Below, one piece after another: positions 22,720-33,772 of a DNA stretch of 64,000 nt. The stretch comes from Lepidodermella squamata (Eukaryota > Gastrotricha), in the NCBI GenBank assembly GCA_047495785.1, contig JBLDXI010000024.1:3658001-3722000 (forward strand). The letters run 5' to 3'. Positions within the stretch are counted from its first letter, which is position 1. Each line of letters begins with the position of its first letter. A program made the translations under genes and the position numbers. Below the pieces are notes generated by a model, which was not told the origin of the DNA, did not search any database, and saw only the letters and a list, made by a program, of their open reading frames with translations.

Positions 22720-23023
22720 TTAATTTCACTATTTACTTCAGCAACTGATTTTTAGCTTCGTGAAGTCCTGCTACTTTTGAAAGATTTGTAGCATTTTGTA
22801 ACGCATGGTATGATTCAATTTATCATTCAGCACAGCCAGCTTATAATTTTGTTCGTTTGTTTTATCATTTGCCAATAAATTTTGTCTTGCCTACTCATAG
22901 CAAAGTGCATTGTTCACATGTGGTTTGCTCATCTTGCGAACGGCAAACATGCTGAAGATGGCAGTTGCAGCGAATTTCACTAGAATAAACTTTGCATCAC
23001 TGTGAAGTACATAGCTGCCAGTT

Positions 23024-23596
23024 ATGAAATCTTTCACGATTCTGTCTACTATTCTCCTCGTTTCGTTTTGGTTAATTGCAGAAGGCCATAAATTGCATCT
23101 CATCATTAACACATGCTTGACAACAACGCCACAGCCAGAAACTCTGATCACATACGTCAGATGTATCAACTCAACCGGTAATCCTAATTGCCGTCAATCC
23201 AACACGAGCTACATCGGAGATAAGCCTTGTTTGGATCAAAAGGAGTATCAAGCGAGTTACACTTTAGTAAAGATAATTCATTTTTATGAAGCTACGTTCT
23301 AGGAACCAAAAGACTTCCTATTTCCCTCGTTGGTCGCTTGCGTTTACTTTGTCCCAGATCCAACGGAGGGCCCAACAACTACCACTCCGAAGCCAGACTA
23401 CAGCATCAGGCCTGGCAGGTGCTGTTTTTATGGGCCAGTTCCTGATCCTCGAAACCGTATTTGCGAAGCTATCTGTTCACCGGCTCAGTTCTACATCAAT
23501 CGAATTTTGTCTGATTGTCCGAAAGATTTATTCTTCAACATTAATAACTGCATTTGCGACATGCCTATAAATGTTACTCCAGCGTATTGCGGATAA
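23024..23596 (+). CDS. Secreted cysteine-rich repeat protein B (173 aa), tandem paralogue
   Basis: Two exons, 23024-23251 and 23303-23596. Signal peptide at residues 1-21 (SFTILSTILLVSFWLIAEG), then one module (ITYVRCINSTGNPNCRQ ... KEYQEP ... SLVACVYF), then the C-terminal cysteine domain (GRCCFYGPVPDPRNRICEA, CSPAQFYINRI, CICDMPINVTPAYCG). It matches the second half of the preceding gene with one N-terminal module fewer. The intron lies at the same KEYQ/EP position and starts with GC (CAA/GCGAGT ... CTAG), because no GT donor keeps the frame. PDPRN and QFYINR are the best-conserved strings between the two proteins. Family and function are not recognised. Confidence 0.8.
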
Positions 23597-23891
23597 TTGA
23601 AAATCTAAAAACACGTCTTTTAGAATCGTCGAACCAAATCGTCGATTTCGGTTTTTTTCGTGTAATTTAATACACGGTGTGAACTCATAATATGCGCTCG
23701 TTTTACACTAGAGCTGTCATGTTTTACATACTCTGACTGGACCTTGTAATATTCCAGCGTGAGCGCCCATGAATAAACGGATTTCCTGTCTTCAACGGCT
23801 GATGTTATTGGTTACATGCCAAATTAATAGTGAACTTTGGCACGCCACTTGCATTTTACTGAGAGCTCATTGACCACAATTATCTTTCAAA

Positions 23892-24866
23892 ATGAACATC
23901 AATAACTTCACCTTTGTGAGCTTATTTGTGCTACTCGGATACAGTAGCATAACAGTTTATAGCGTCGAAACAGATTTGCTGATTTCGGATATTTTGCGGC
24001 TTTATTCACCCCGCGTGTATTTTCATTCTGGAGAAGCGTTTTTCCCGGATTCGGCGGAATTTACTTACAATTCATCATGGCTCCAAGCATGTAGCGTGCA
24101 ACACGAATTTAGCTTTGCAAGACGATCGATAAATTGTGATGAAGATGGCGGCGGTGAAGAAGCCATTAAAAGTTGGATATCTATTCCAAGCCACCTTTAC
24201 CCGGGAAATCTATCTCGAGCCGAATCTTACATTCATATGCGAACGGTCAATGCAAATTACAGCGACATAACTGTATTCCTGTTCTATCCATACAACGGCC
24301 CCGCTTTCATTCGAGCAAATTGTGGCTTTCTAAAAATCATAAGCGACAAGCGACTAACGAGATCTGGGAGACATGAAGGTGACTGGGAGCATTTCACAAT
24401 TCGCTACAGCCATTTAGCTAAAAGACCCATTGCAATTTTCCAATCAAGACATGGCGGTGGTTATTGGATGAATTACAACATGTTAGAGGCCGATGAACTT
24501 GACGGAAGAAAGGTTATTTACTCAGCCAAGTACTCCCATGCCTTCTACGCCACTCGTGGTAAACACTCGTGGTGTGTTCCGAAAGAACTAAATCTAGGTC
24601 TCTGTACCTTCAGAGCGGAATTGATGGACGAAACTGACAAAGGAAAAATGTATTTCGAGCCGTGGAAAGCCTTCAAGCACATCGATGCTTCAGTTGAGTT
24701 CGAGGCTGTCGGTCGCTTTACTGGAAGGTGGGGAAATTATGAACAGATATCGGAATCAATACATCCCGCGTTCACTGACAGACGAGCAGCTATGGGGCCA
24801 ACAGGACCCATCATGAAAGTGGCATGGTTGAAAGAAGAAGGTTCCAAGGATCCGGACTGTCACTGA
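23892..24866 (+). CDS. Secreted Vps62/DUF946-family protein, intronless (324 aa)
   Basis: A single uninterrupted frame with a signal peptide at residues 1-25 (FVSLFVLLGYSSITVYSV). Family features: SPRVYFHSGEAFFPDSAEF near the N-terminus, then VFLFYPYNGP, GRHEGDWEHFTIRY, then IFQSRHGGGYW, YSHAFYATRG and a C-terminal RWGNYEQ. These match the Vps62/DUF946 fold known mostly from fungi, plants and bacteria; its biochemical role is poorly defined. It has four potential N-glycosylation sites (for example NSSW, NYSD). Absence of introns is unusual among its neighbours and, with the phyletic pattern, makes acquisition by transfer or retroposition possible. An AATAAA lies about 150 bp downstream (near 25015). 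Confidence 0.75.
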   Translation: MNINNFTFVSLFVLLGYSSITVYSVETDLLISDILRLYSPRVYFHSGEAFFPDSAEFTYNSSWLQACSVQHEFSFARRSINCDEDGGGEEAIKSWISIPSHLYPGNLSRAESYIHMRTVNANYSDITVFLFYPYNGPAFIRANCGFLKIISDKRLTRSGRHEGDWEHFTIRYSHLAKRPIAIFQSRHGGGYWMNYNMLEADELDGRKVIYSAKYSHAFYATRGKHSWCVPKELNLGLCTFRAELMDETDKGKMYFEPWKAFKHIDASVEFEAVGRFTGRWGNYEQISESIHPAFTDRRAAMGPTGPIMKVAWLKEEGSKDPDCH

Positions 24867-26590
24867 AGTTGGCTTCTCTTCATCCGTAAAATATTAACTT
24901 GTAATACTTATGACTTGGGTACGTTCAACAGTCTGTGACTCAAATTTGTTGCGGAATGAATTTTTTATTCCGTATTATATCTAACACAGAGATCAGAAAT
25001 CCACTGAAGATTCTAAATAAAAGGCAAAGCTAATTAGGTTTCGTTCCTAAGAAGTATTTTTCCCGCAAATTTGGCGAATTCTCACGTTCAACTACAAAAG
25101 AGAGATCCTCAATTAGCGGAATAGATGGAACTAACTTTGAAAACAGTTAAGCTACCAGCTGCTCACACAACGTTGGTCGATTTCAATGAGGTCAAATTGT
25201 TAACGAGGGACTCTGGTGTACAGGACCAGCTCTATCAAACACTACCATTGACACTAGCGCTGCTTATGGCGCTAATCGTTCGTCCGGTTCCCTGAAGGAC
25301 CATTCTTCAAACTTTGTGATGCTCATGTGTAGACTTTGTGTTCCTCAGTACTCATAGAAGCTTTTGTCACTGGAAATCTTCAGGTTCTCGATAGATCTTA
25401 CAAAAGGTAATGGTAATAAGTGATATGATGTTTGATTTTTAAACAATCTTGGCAATCTTCAATCTGAAATAATGAGAGTTAACCTAGTGAATTAAGGATG
25501 TTTTGAATTAAGCCGAATTCCGCACGTCTCGCTTTGTGTTCAAATATTGCTTTCTAAATTGCAGGCGAGAATTGATTGGTGCTGCAAGTTTGGACTAGGA
25601 GACTCAAGACGAGTAAACTCAGCAAGATTCGGTTGCGAATTTGAAAATTTTTTGTCGAGTTCGCATTCTCATGCTGTTACACACATTAGAAAACATTAGA
25701 AAAATACTTTATACTATAATTCGGGTTAGAATTTGCGTCGAAAATAAAAAAATTACATTTGACCTTGAACTCCAGTGTTGGCGGGTTTTTTTTAAATCTA
25801 GCGAAAAACAATTGGAACTGAAAATGGCCTCCGCCAAATGATTCAGTTTGCTTCCTTAGGGATCCGAGGTCCTCAAGGTACGAGGGCAGGCAGCTGGAAA
25901 CGGCAGGACTCGTTAGGGCCTTCAGAGCTAGAAACATCATTGGTGCAGTGTCTTAGCCGGTCAAACTTCAATCCTCACATCTCAGATCTCAGTTTGTCCC
26001 CTAGGTACTCGCATTCGACTAGCATCCTAATTTCGAAAGCGCTGAAGGGTTTTACTATACTCAATCGGGAATTTCTTAGCCGAATCCTGTGGTATTATCA
26101 GTCGGGATTCTTTCAGAATACAGGCTGTATTGCTCGAAAATGATGCCATTCTTAATTAAATGTTAGTATTTCAATTTTATGGCGTTCTTTTCTCATTTCT
26201 GAAAGTTTCACTGAACTCCGGAGAACTTGCTCTTGAAAATAGCTGGCAATACGGTACCAAGTACTTATGCATTATCAGCAAACATGTCTCCATAACACCC
26301 AACACCTTATTTATATTTAACACCTTTCTCTTCTTATTACCAGACTGAAGGCTTTTTCTAAGGATTGGCAGATTGCCCTCAGTATTATTATCTTGTCTCT
26401 TCTCAATCACTCAATTTGAGGCATGTTAAATACGCTAAAAGTTGGCACTGCTTATTTTTAGCTTCATCTTCTTTACGTCACTTGACGCAGTCTTCTGAGA
26501 AGCAATGCATATTTGTTTTTCCACAATTTAATGTTTAAATTGTAGCCGAATCGACTGTTAACGTACTGCCAGATCTGAAGCAAGTGCACC
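24867..26590. other. Long intergenic stretch without a supported gene
   Basis: About 1.7 kb of AT-rich DNA. Open frames on both strands (for example 25641-25841, 25838-26143 and 26177-26410) show no family resemblance, no consistent splice structure and biased amino-acid composition, so I do not call them. ATTGTAG at about 26538-26544 could be an acceptor for the following gene. Confidence 0.4.
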
Positions 26591-28757
26591 ATGAACTCAG
26601 CCAGGAAATGCGCTTGCTTTATTTTGTCATTGAACTTTCCTGGTGATGACGGTCAAGGCCAAGAAGCTGATGAAATCATAAAAGCCAAAATATATTACGA
26701 GCGCGAGTCGTTAGCTCAGGTGGAGGATGTTATGAAACAGCTTCAAGAGCATTGCACAGTGTTGATGTCAAGAATCACTCTGAAACCTGAGCTTCTCTAT
26801 TCGAATTCGCTGCTCAACTTCGAGAAGACGTTTGACGGCGATTACTATAGTGAAGGCTTCGTGCTAAGCTATGCTGATGTCCATTTCGGTGACATAAGGC
26901 TACCTGTAAAAATGATCCAGTTGATAGATAAATTGAAATACGGACGAATCTATGCCATTTCCGGCGGAATGAAGAGCGAAGATGAACAAGACTGTTATGA
27001 AAAATGGCTACCCTCGTGGACTGTAAACTCCGATCACCCCGTTAAATCGCTGTGCGGTGGATTGGTTTCAAATGTTTTCCCCTGCCCGTCCGCTCAATAT
27101 TGCGACGAAAATGACAGTGGTGGCAATATCAATTTTCTTCGGCTTTTCTTCAAACTGCAAATTTCTAAGATTAAATATTTTGACTGTGTCGCTGTTGATG
27201 GCCTTCAACTACATGTATTCAATTCATCAACCGAAATTTGTCCGCCGAGCTCTACAAAGGGAGCCTTGCCATTTGATTCAAAGGCTTTCATGCCATATTT
27301 ACCGTTGGAAATCTGGCTCAGAATTGTTGAACTGACAAACTGTCGTTTATCGGTGAGTTTCAATGAATTTTATCACCTGAAATAGTCCGAAGGGAATCTT
27401 CATTTCAGACACTGGCAGCTCTTTCTGGAGCATGCCACGAATGGCGGAAATTATTCAGTCACCCTTATTTCTGGTCCAGCCTTGATTTAAAACCCTTGGC
27501 ATCGAAGTTCCCTCACGCCTCGAAAGAATTTCTTGACTTTATTTTCGATCGAAGCGCCAAGCACCTGCGGCATCTTCGCCTGTCTTGGCTTCCTGCATGG
27601 CCGGAGAGCGTTGATTTATCAAGTTTCATCGATAGCCTCAGAGAAGGATCGCTCGTAACTCTAGTTATCGAAAATTGCTTCGCTCTTGACGACGATCTAC
27701 TCATAAAATTACTCGAATCTCAGAGAAATATCGAGTACCTCAAAATCTTCGGTTGCCCAGGAGTTTCAACCGATGGTTACACGGCGTTGAAGTATTTGAA
27801 AAATTTACGTCGACTATCTCTGGGCGGGGTAGATGAAATTCATACAAAGTCTCTTCGACCCTTCGTGAAGCAAAAATGGACGAAACTGGAGGTGTTTGAA
27901 TTCACCGAATTACCAGCTACTTTTTCGATTTTCCCGACCAGCGACCTCGGAGCCCAATTGCCTGGTCTGTTATTGGAAGGCGCGAGTTCGTTGCGCAACC
28001 TTCGAGCAGTTAACATTGACCTAAACAGCAGTGATTACTCAGATTTCAGCGATGCGAAAAAAGTGAAATACCTCCGCCAATTTTTGAGGCATCTACCGAG
28101 AGTTGAGGAGTTATTTCTCTGCCAGGAAGATGGATTGGAAGCTGATAAATTGGTTGAAGCTGTGATTGCGGAGCCGCTTTCGTCTTCGATGGCTAAACTA
28201 TGCCCGAATTTAAGGCGGATTTCAACTATGGTCTACTCAGTTGCCACGGCCAAGACGAAAATTCAAGGCATGCCGTTTTTCGAGGCATTTTCAAAATGTT
28301 TTGCTGGGTGTTCTAAACTCGAATCACTCATGATTGTTTACGACGAAAGACGGTCAAACACTGATTCTTTTGAAAAATGGGTAAAATTTAAAATTTTTAT
28401 CAAATTATTTTCTATATTTTCAATTTATTCTAGGATTTGCGAGTTCTGCTTGGAAATCTGCCGACTTTACCTGAACTTGTAGTTTTGAAGGACGATTTAG
28501 CCGAATCGACTGACGAACTCGCCGATTTAAGGCTGAAATTTCCCTATTGTAATATTGTAGTTCGACATTTGATTCGAAATTCGTTGGAACTCGACACGAA
28601 AACTGCCCTTTGCAGCTGCGGATCTGACCCGGAATTTTGCCCAGAAAATTCGTATCACCCCGATATCGAACCGCGACGAGCTAGCCGCAAGCGCCGTTAT
28701 TCTGACGACGCTGCAAATGAAGCTGACGAAGTCGAAAATTTTCTCGTTATTTATTAA
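26591..28757 (+). CDS. F-box/leucine-rich-repeat-like protein (685 aa)
   Basis: Three exons, 26591-27352, 27409-28380 and 28434-28757, sum to an exact frame. The F-box is split by intron 1: PYLPLEIWLRIVELTNCRLS / TLAALSGACHEWRKLFSHP, followed by YFWSSLDLK. Upstream is an unrecognised N-terminal domain of about 240 residues. Downstream are LRR-like segments (LRHLRLSWL, LVTLVIENC, IEYLKIFGCPGVS, LRRLSLGGV, LRNLRAVNI, VEELFLCQE, LESLMIVY). F-box proteins link substrates to Skp1-Cullin1 ligases. The C-terminus has a CSCGSDPEFC motif and a basic patch (RRASRKRRYS). The first 20 residues are uncertain: an acceptor-like AG sits 46 bp upstream of the ATG. It is the upstream member of an operon-like pair with the RBR ligase at 28872. 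Confidence 0.85.
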
Positions 28758-28831
28758 CTATTTTTTGTACCAATTGTTGTTGAATTTTTGCTCGCTCCAT
28801 TTTTCATTGCTCAACGGCTCATTTTTCATTG

Positions 28832-28851
28832 AATAAATATCTGATTTTTAG
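28832..28851 (+). promoter_or_regulatory. Operon-type junction: AATAAA followed by trans-splice-like acceptor
   Basis: AATAAA at 28832-28837 is followed within 14 nt by CTGATTTTTAG, whose AG is at 28850-28851, 20 nt before the ATG of the RBR gene. The two genes are 114 bp apart. This is the arrangement seen at nematode operon junctions, where the downstream gene receives a spliced leader. The spliced leader itself is not in this window. Confidence 0.6.
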
Positions 28852-28871
28852 AACTCATTTAAATGAAATGA

Positions 28872-30023
28872 ATGGCATCTTCCGGGAATCGAAAACGCGA
28901 TTTGGCCGTTGGAAATGATGTTCCACCGAGAAAAGAGCCGAAATTCGACGAGGATTTACCGATATTTGACTGTGAAAAATGCAACGAAACGCTTAGCATT
29001 GAAGAAATTTTCGTCATTTCAAGCTGCGGGCATAAAATTTGCCGGTCCTGCACTCGAGCTTTCATCCAACAATCGACCAGTTTTCGATGTCCCATAATTG
29101 AAAATGCATGCCGGGGCGAAATTTTACCGGCAGAAGCTAGCCTTCTATTTGACGCGGAAGAATTGGCTAATTTACTCGAAAATCAAACTGGCGAAGGCAA
29201 TGAAAAGGATCCACTTTGTGATATTTGTACAATTTCTGTGAAAATGAACGACATTTTCCAGGTTTCAGCTGATTGTTCTCATATTTTGTGCCAAATTTGC
29301 GCTGGAACTTACGTTAACGACCCGGGTGTTGTGGACCCGCTGAAACTCACCTGTCCAATTTTGAACTGTAAAGCCATGATTGACCAAGAAAACACGGCTG
29401 CAGTTTTAAATCAGTCCGCTAAGTTATTTGAGTGCCAAATTTGCTGCGAAACTCTGCCTTTTACAGACGTTTTCCAGCTCAGGAAATCTTGCGGCCATAT
29501 TTTGTGCCGAATTTGCGCGAATACGTACTTACAGACATTGATACACGACAAAAAACGGCCGAAATGCCCGCTTGAAAAATGCGGCCAAGAAATTGATTTC
29601 GACGACGCTGAACTAGTGTTATCAGACGAAGATTGCGACAAGTTGTTTCAAATGTTGCTTGAAATCAACGTGGCTGATTGTATCAATTGCCCGAAGCCTG
29701 ACTGTAAAGGAATAGCCGAGGTAGTCCCACCCAGGTCGCTGTTCACGTGCCCTGAATGTAACCATGACATGTGTGTAAAATGCCGCCAAGATTGGCACGC
29801 GGGTGTGACGTGTGACGACTATGCGAAATGGCTGGAAGAAAACGGCCAGGCTGATGAGAAATTTAACGAATGGCGGCGATTGAAGCGCATTCAAGTGTGC
29901 CCGAATTGCCGGCAGGGTGTCGAGAAAACCAAGGGATGTAACCATATTAGCTGCAAATGCGGTGCTCATTTTTGTTACCGATGCGGCCGCGACTATCACG
30001 ATCACGGCGGGTATTGCCCGTAG
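28872..30023 (+). CDS. RBR-type E3 ubiquitin ligase with three tandem RING1-like domains (383 aa)
   Basis: A single exon. Cys/His pattern: RING-like a at residues 34-80 (CEKCNET ... CGHKICRSC ... CPI), RING-like b at 116-166 (CDICTIS ... CSHILCQIC ... CPILNC), RING c at 188-237 (CQICCET ... CGHILCRIC ... CPLEKC), IBR at about 270-314 (CINCPKPDC ... CPECNHDMCVKC), then RING2 at 343-371 (CPNCRQGVEKTKGCNHISC). In RBR ligases the catalytic Cys lies in the GCxH string of RING2, here Cys356, and it is present. Canonical RBRs have one RING1, so the two extra N-terminal RING-like units are unusual. The protein should transfer ubiquitin through a thioester on Cys356. Two short upstream ATGs (28863, 28868) overlap the start. 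It is the downstream gene of an operon-like pair with the F-box gene. Confidence 0.88.
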   Translation: MASSGNRKRDLAVGNDVPPRKEPKFDEDLPIFDCEKCNETLSIEEIFVISSCGHKICRSCTRAFIQQSTSFRCPIIENACRGEILPAEASLLFDAEELANLLENQTGEGNEKDPLCDICTISVKMNDIFQVSADCSHILCQICAGTYVNDPGVVDPLKLTCPILNCKAMIDQENTAAVLNQSAKLFECQICCETLPFTDVFQLRKSCGHILCRICANTYLQTLIHDKKRPKCPLEKCGQEIDFDDAELVLSDEDCDKLFQMLLEINVADCINCPKPDCKGIAEVVPPRSLFTCPECNHDMCVKCRQDWHAGVTCDDYAKWLEENGQADEKFNEWRRLKRIQVCPNCRQGVEKTKGCNHISCKCGAHFCYRCGRDYHDHGGYCP

Positions 30024-31673
30024 AAAGTTTGGAAATTCTATTAAAATGCCTTGAAAATAATTACGTGACTCTGTAAAATTTGTGCAATGCTCGAAAAACT
30101 CTTGATTTTTGTTGATATTTTCGCAATATTTTCAATGTGAAAAAATAAACTCGGAAGTAATTTTTAATTTAATTTCGAATGCCTTGGCACGTTGTGAAAA
30201 CTGAATAAGATTAACATATTTTTTTACTCATAGGAAAAATTGTTGATTATACAAGCGTTCGAATGGCTGGGAACATTGGTTTGTGCCGTGGACTGTTAGA
30301 AAACAACAATCGTGTTTAAAATAATATTCACCACATGAACCTCAAACAAAACTGTATTGGAAGTTAGATTTCTAATAATTATGATGGTTAAACTACACTT
30401 TTTTATTAGGATAATATGAGAGGCCTGCGTGCCCTTCTAACCTGCAAACTTATGTTTTACCAATAAAATTGTTATGCCGTTACGAAAGTTGCTATACAAC
30501 GGATAAAAATTGCAAAAAAGTTTATTTACTTGGCGAGTTTCCACCAAGCAGAGAACGAAAAGATGAGAAAGCACAGACGAAAGACGTGGATAAATGCTTA
30601 TGGATTGAGAAAGAAAATTGAAAATATAAAAGAAACTATAAGACAAATAAGACCATGGCAACTCAGATCGGCAACCGAGACTAATATGAAATAAAAACTT
30701 TTATTTTCGCTATCATCCGAGATACCGAAAACCGAGACTAAATAATTATTTGAATGATTATTTTTGGCCCGAAATGTTTTTGTCACTATGGAAGACCACT
30801 TTGTCACTATCGTGGCTCGATTTGTATCTCTTTTATTTTTGCCGGCTCTATCCATTTTTGTCACTGCAAAGGAGTGGTTTGTCACTATTTCAGCTAAGCA
30901 GAATCTCTAAGTTAGAAAAACTTGTCTCTCTGATCAGCTGTCGCTATAAAAATTCATATGTATACAACCGAGACACCGACTGAGACGCGGGAAACCGAGA
31001 AAATAAATGGAAAACAATTGAAACTATATGGTAGATCGATGATTCATCAGGCGATTTTATAATACAAAAACAATCTAAACCGGATGATTTCGAGTGGATC
31101 GATCCAAAAGTCTGGACTTAACATTCTAATTATATCGTCCTAACGGGACGGATTTTGGGGTCTGAGCCCGGTTTAGGCATGAAAAAGGTCAATTTTCTAG
31201 AAAAATGCACGCGCCTGCCCTGGTATGAGGCACCTCGGAAATTGTGAAATTTTTCTATTGTCCAATATCATCCCGGATCTAGCGTCTATAGGGTCTATGT
31301 AGTTCAATCGAAAGGTATGACTTGAATGACTTCAAAGTTCACTTTTCACTTCCTTTTCACTTCCCACTTTTCAATGAACGAAATATAGGTAGCGCAAACA
31401 CGTTATTTTTTCATTCCATTAATTGCCATAATTGATCAAATAATAAAAAAAAATAATTGTCATGCGAAGACTTGGAAGCCTGAAGCTAAGAATTTCAAAA
31501 TTATTAGAAATCGCATTGCGATGACGTTACAATTAAGAGATAAATAATTGTGTTGCGCACTGAACGACGGCGTAACAGGCCCTCTCATCGGCCTATATAA
31601 AAGGCGGCTCTCGCATCGAGATAGTCATCAATCATTCATTACAACACCATCACATTTCATTTCTAGCATCGAG
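30024..31673. other. Intergenic region with scattered short repeats
   Basis: About 1.65 kb. Between 30640 and 31010 the strings ACCGAGAC and TTTGTCACT each recur several times, giving a degenerate repeat patch. Frames at 30437-30885 (minus) and 30750-30983 (plus) are low-complexity and not supported. The right end holds the promoter of the next gene (TATATAAAAG at 31594). Confidence 0.4.
31594..31603 (+). promoter_or_regulatory. TATA box of the secreted-protein gene
   Basis: TATATAAAAG lies 80 bp upstream of the chosen ATG (31674), with a GC-rich flank and a 5' UTR rich in CATCA and ACACC strings. This is a strong core promoter for a probably abundant product. Confidence 0.6.
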
Positions 31674-33098
31674 ATGCAATTCAAAGCCCTTTGCTTACTG
31701 GCGTTGTGTGTCACCCTGGCGCATTGTCTGGAGGAGGAGCGCGAGGATCGCTTCGAAGATCGCGAAAATGTTCGCAAAGAAGACTCGAGACGCCCGCATG
31801 AAGATGTCTCGAGAAAGCACCACGAAGACCGCGCCAAGCAGCACCACAGCGTCGAAGACAACAAGGCCAAGTTCAACCTCGACGACAAGACCAAAGACAT
31901 CCTGACCAGGGACAAGGTCGACCGGCCCGAGTTCATTTTCGAGAAAGTGCTCGAATTTTTCCTGAAGAACCCAAGCCGGCAATTCGAGCGTGAATGCTTC
32001 GCTAAGTTCAAGGAGGGCGAGTCTGTCGATTTTGTCATCGATATCGCGCCAAGCCCGTCCGATGATAAGCTCGACAAATTGCTGGCCGAGTCGCCCATGG
32101 CCTACTACCTGGCGTACAAGCACGAAGCTGCCTCGCCGGCGTATTTCAACGCCATCCAGCGATTTATCGACGCCGTCACGTTCGACATGAAACCCGAGGC
32201 GACGCACACGATCATCCACGACAACGGCCGCAAGCTGATCATCCGCGGCAAGGCGACTAATGCGCCGATTAACAAGGCCCTCACCGGTGCGCACGGCGAT
32301 TTCAGTGATGCGAAGCGCGGTCTCGAGACACTGTGGCCGGTTCCGTCGAAGAGTTCCGTTTCCGAGTCGTCGATTCTGAAAACGATGCTCAAAAATAACC
32401 TCGGCCGCATGACCAAGTTGGCTCTGTGGAATCGCGACAATGGCCTGCCCACAGGTAAATTTTTCAACATTTTCAAAAAATTTCAAATGTGAATTTTTTT
32501 CAAAATTTATTGAAATTTATTCAAAATTTATTTAAAATTTATCATTGAAAATTTTTTTAAAATTTAAATGAGCTGATCATTTAATTAAAATGTTCAAACA
32601 CATTTCAAAATTTGAATTTTCTATTTCCATTAAAAAATTAAATTTATTAAAAAAGTCATTTTATGAGCTGCTTGAAAAAATGAATTTTTTGAAAATTTGA
32701 TGTTTTACAATCGGCCTTTCGACAAAATTAATTTTAAATTTTGCGTTTTCAAAATTTCGAAATTCAAATTTTTCTACAGTTAAAGTTTTTAATTTTTTTT
32801 TTAATTTTCATGCGGATTTTTAATTCATTTTTTCTTAGTTCTCTCGTCGACCCGTCGCTCGAAGCCGATCTACACCATCCTGATCACTGACGGCGCCTCT
32901 GGAGCCAAGATTGAAGATCTAGTCGAGGATGTTTCGCGAGCCACGGTCATCGATATTGGCGAGCGGCGTTTCGTCAAAAATCTCGAGTGGAACGAAAACC
33001 GCAAAGCCGTCAACCTCGTGTCGCTGAATGCGCCGCAGCAACTCGTCGCGTTTGTCGACACGTGCCGCCTCATGGCTGCTCGGGCGTACGGCTGCTAA
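31674..33098 (+). CDS. Secreted charged protein of unknown family (346 aa)
   Basis: Two exons, 31674-32454 and 32839-33098, joined in phase 1 with an exact frame. Residues 1-18 form a signal peptide (QFKALCLLALCVTLAHC). A strongly charged segment of about 60 residues follows, rich in Glu, Asp, Arg and His (for example EEEREDRFEDRENVRKED), then a globular part with FVIDIAPSPSDDKLDKLL, TFDMKPEATHTIIHDNGRK and, in exon 2, YTILITDGASGAKIEDLVED, ending with CRLMAARAYGC. Codon use is rich in C/G at third positions, as in highly expressed genes, and there is a strong TATA box. The 384-bp intron is very AT-rich with repeated AAAATTTATT-like words. An earlier in-frame ATG (31548) precedes the TATA box, so it is not used. 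AATAAA is near 33248. I do not recognise the family. Confidence 0.75.
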
Positions 33099-33499
33099 AT
33101 ATCAGCCACCTGTCTGGTCAACGATTTTATTGAACTCAAATTTTTAATGAACTGGTCACATTGTTGAAAGAATTGCCTCTCGAATGTAGAATCCTACTTT
33201 TTTAGCATACCTATATGCCTGGCGGTTCAGGTTATAATATTCACAACAATAAACTACGGCACAATTTTGTAATGTTTGATTTTGAATTTTTCAATTTTTG
33301 CTGAGTTGAAGAACGATGGGCATGACGATTGGCATAAAAAGCAGAAAATTAAGAGTCCATTAGTCACCCTGAGTCGATTGACAATAGGAGCCTTTCGGAC
33401 AATACGTGTGGTGGGAGATTATTCTAGAAGCTGGTAACAGTACTAGCTTAAAAAATTCGTGTGGCTGAATGTTTTTCTGAAAGCTACCCAAACAAGTCG

Positions 33500-33507
33500 T
33501 GACGTCA
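33500..33507 (+). promoter_or_regulatory. CRE-like TGACGTCA site, copy 1
   Basis: A perfect palindromic bZIP/CREB-ATF half-site pair, conserved at the matching place in the second copy (36413-36420). A CACGTG E-box at 33601-33606 and a TATAAAA at 33673-33679 follow in the same order as in copy 2. Conservation is also expected from recent duplication. Confidence 0.45.
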
Positions 33508-33772
33508 ATGCGGGGTCTCTTGCCGCGCATGTAACGCCGCAGTGGTTTCGGCGTTTAATCGTGAAAATAACAGCGTAACAACCTGGAAAATTACCTGCAA
33601 CACGTGATGTCTGATGTGTTTTTCTGACTTCAGGTAAACAGGTTTCAATGCCAAATCGGCCGTGGATTCGGCTATAAAATGGAGCCGAAATTTGGTCAGA
33701 AAAGCATCAGATTCAAACCTTGAAAACAATTCAATTCTTACTACAACTCTACACAACCTCGCATCTTCAACC

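Noticed and set aside
31695-32486. 263-residue minus-strand frame opposite the secreted charged protein
   Set aside because: Shadow of a G/C-ending codon-biased gene; the plus strand has TATA box, signal peptide, a phase-consistent intron and AATAAA.
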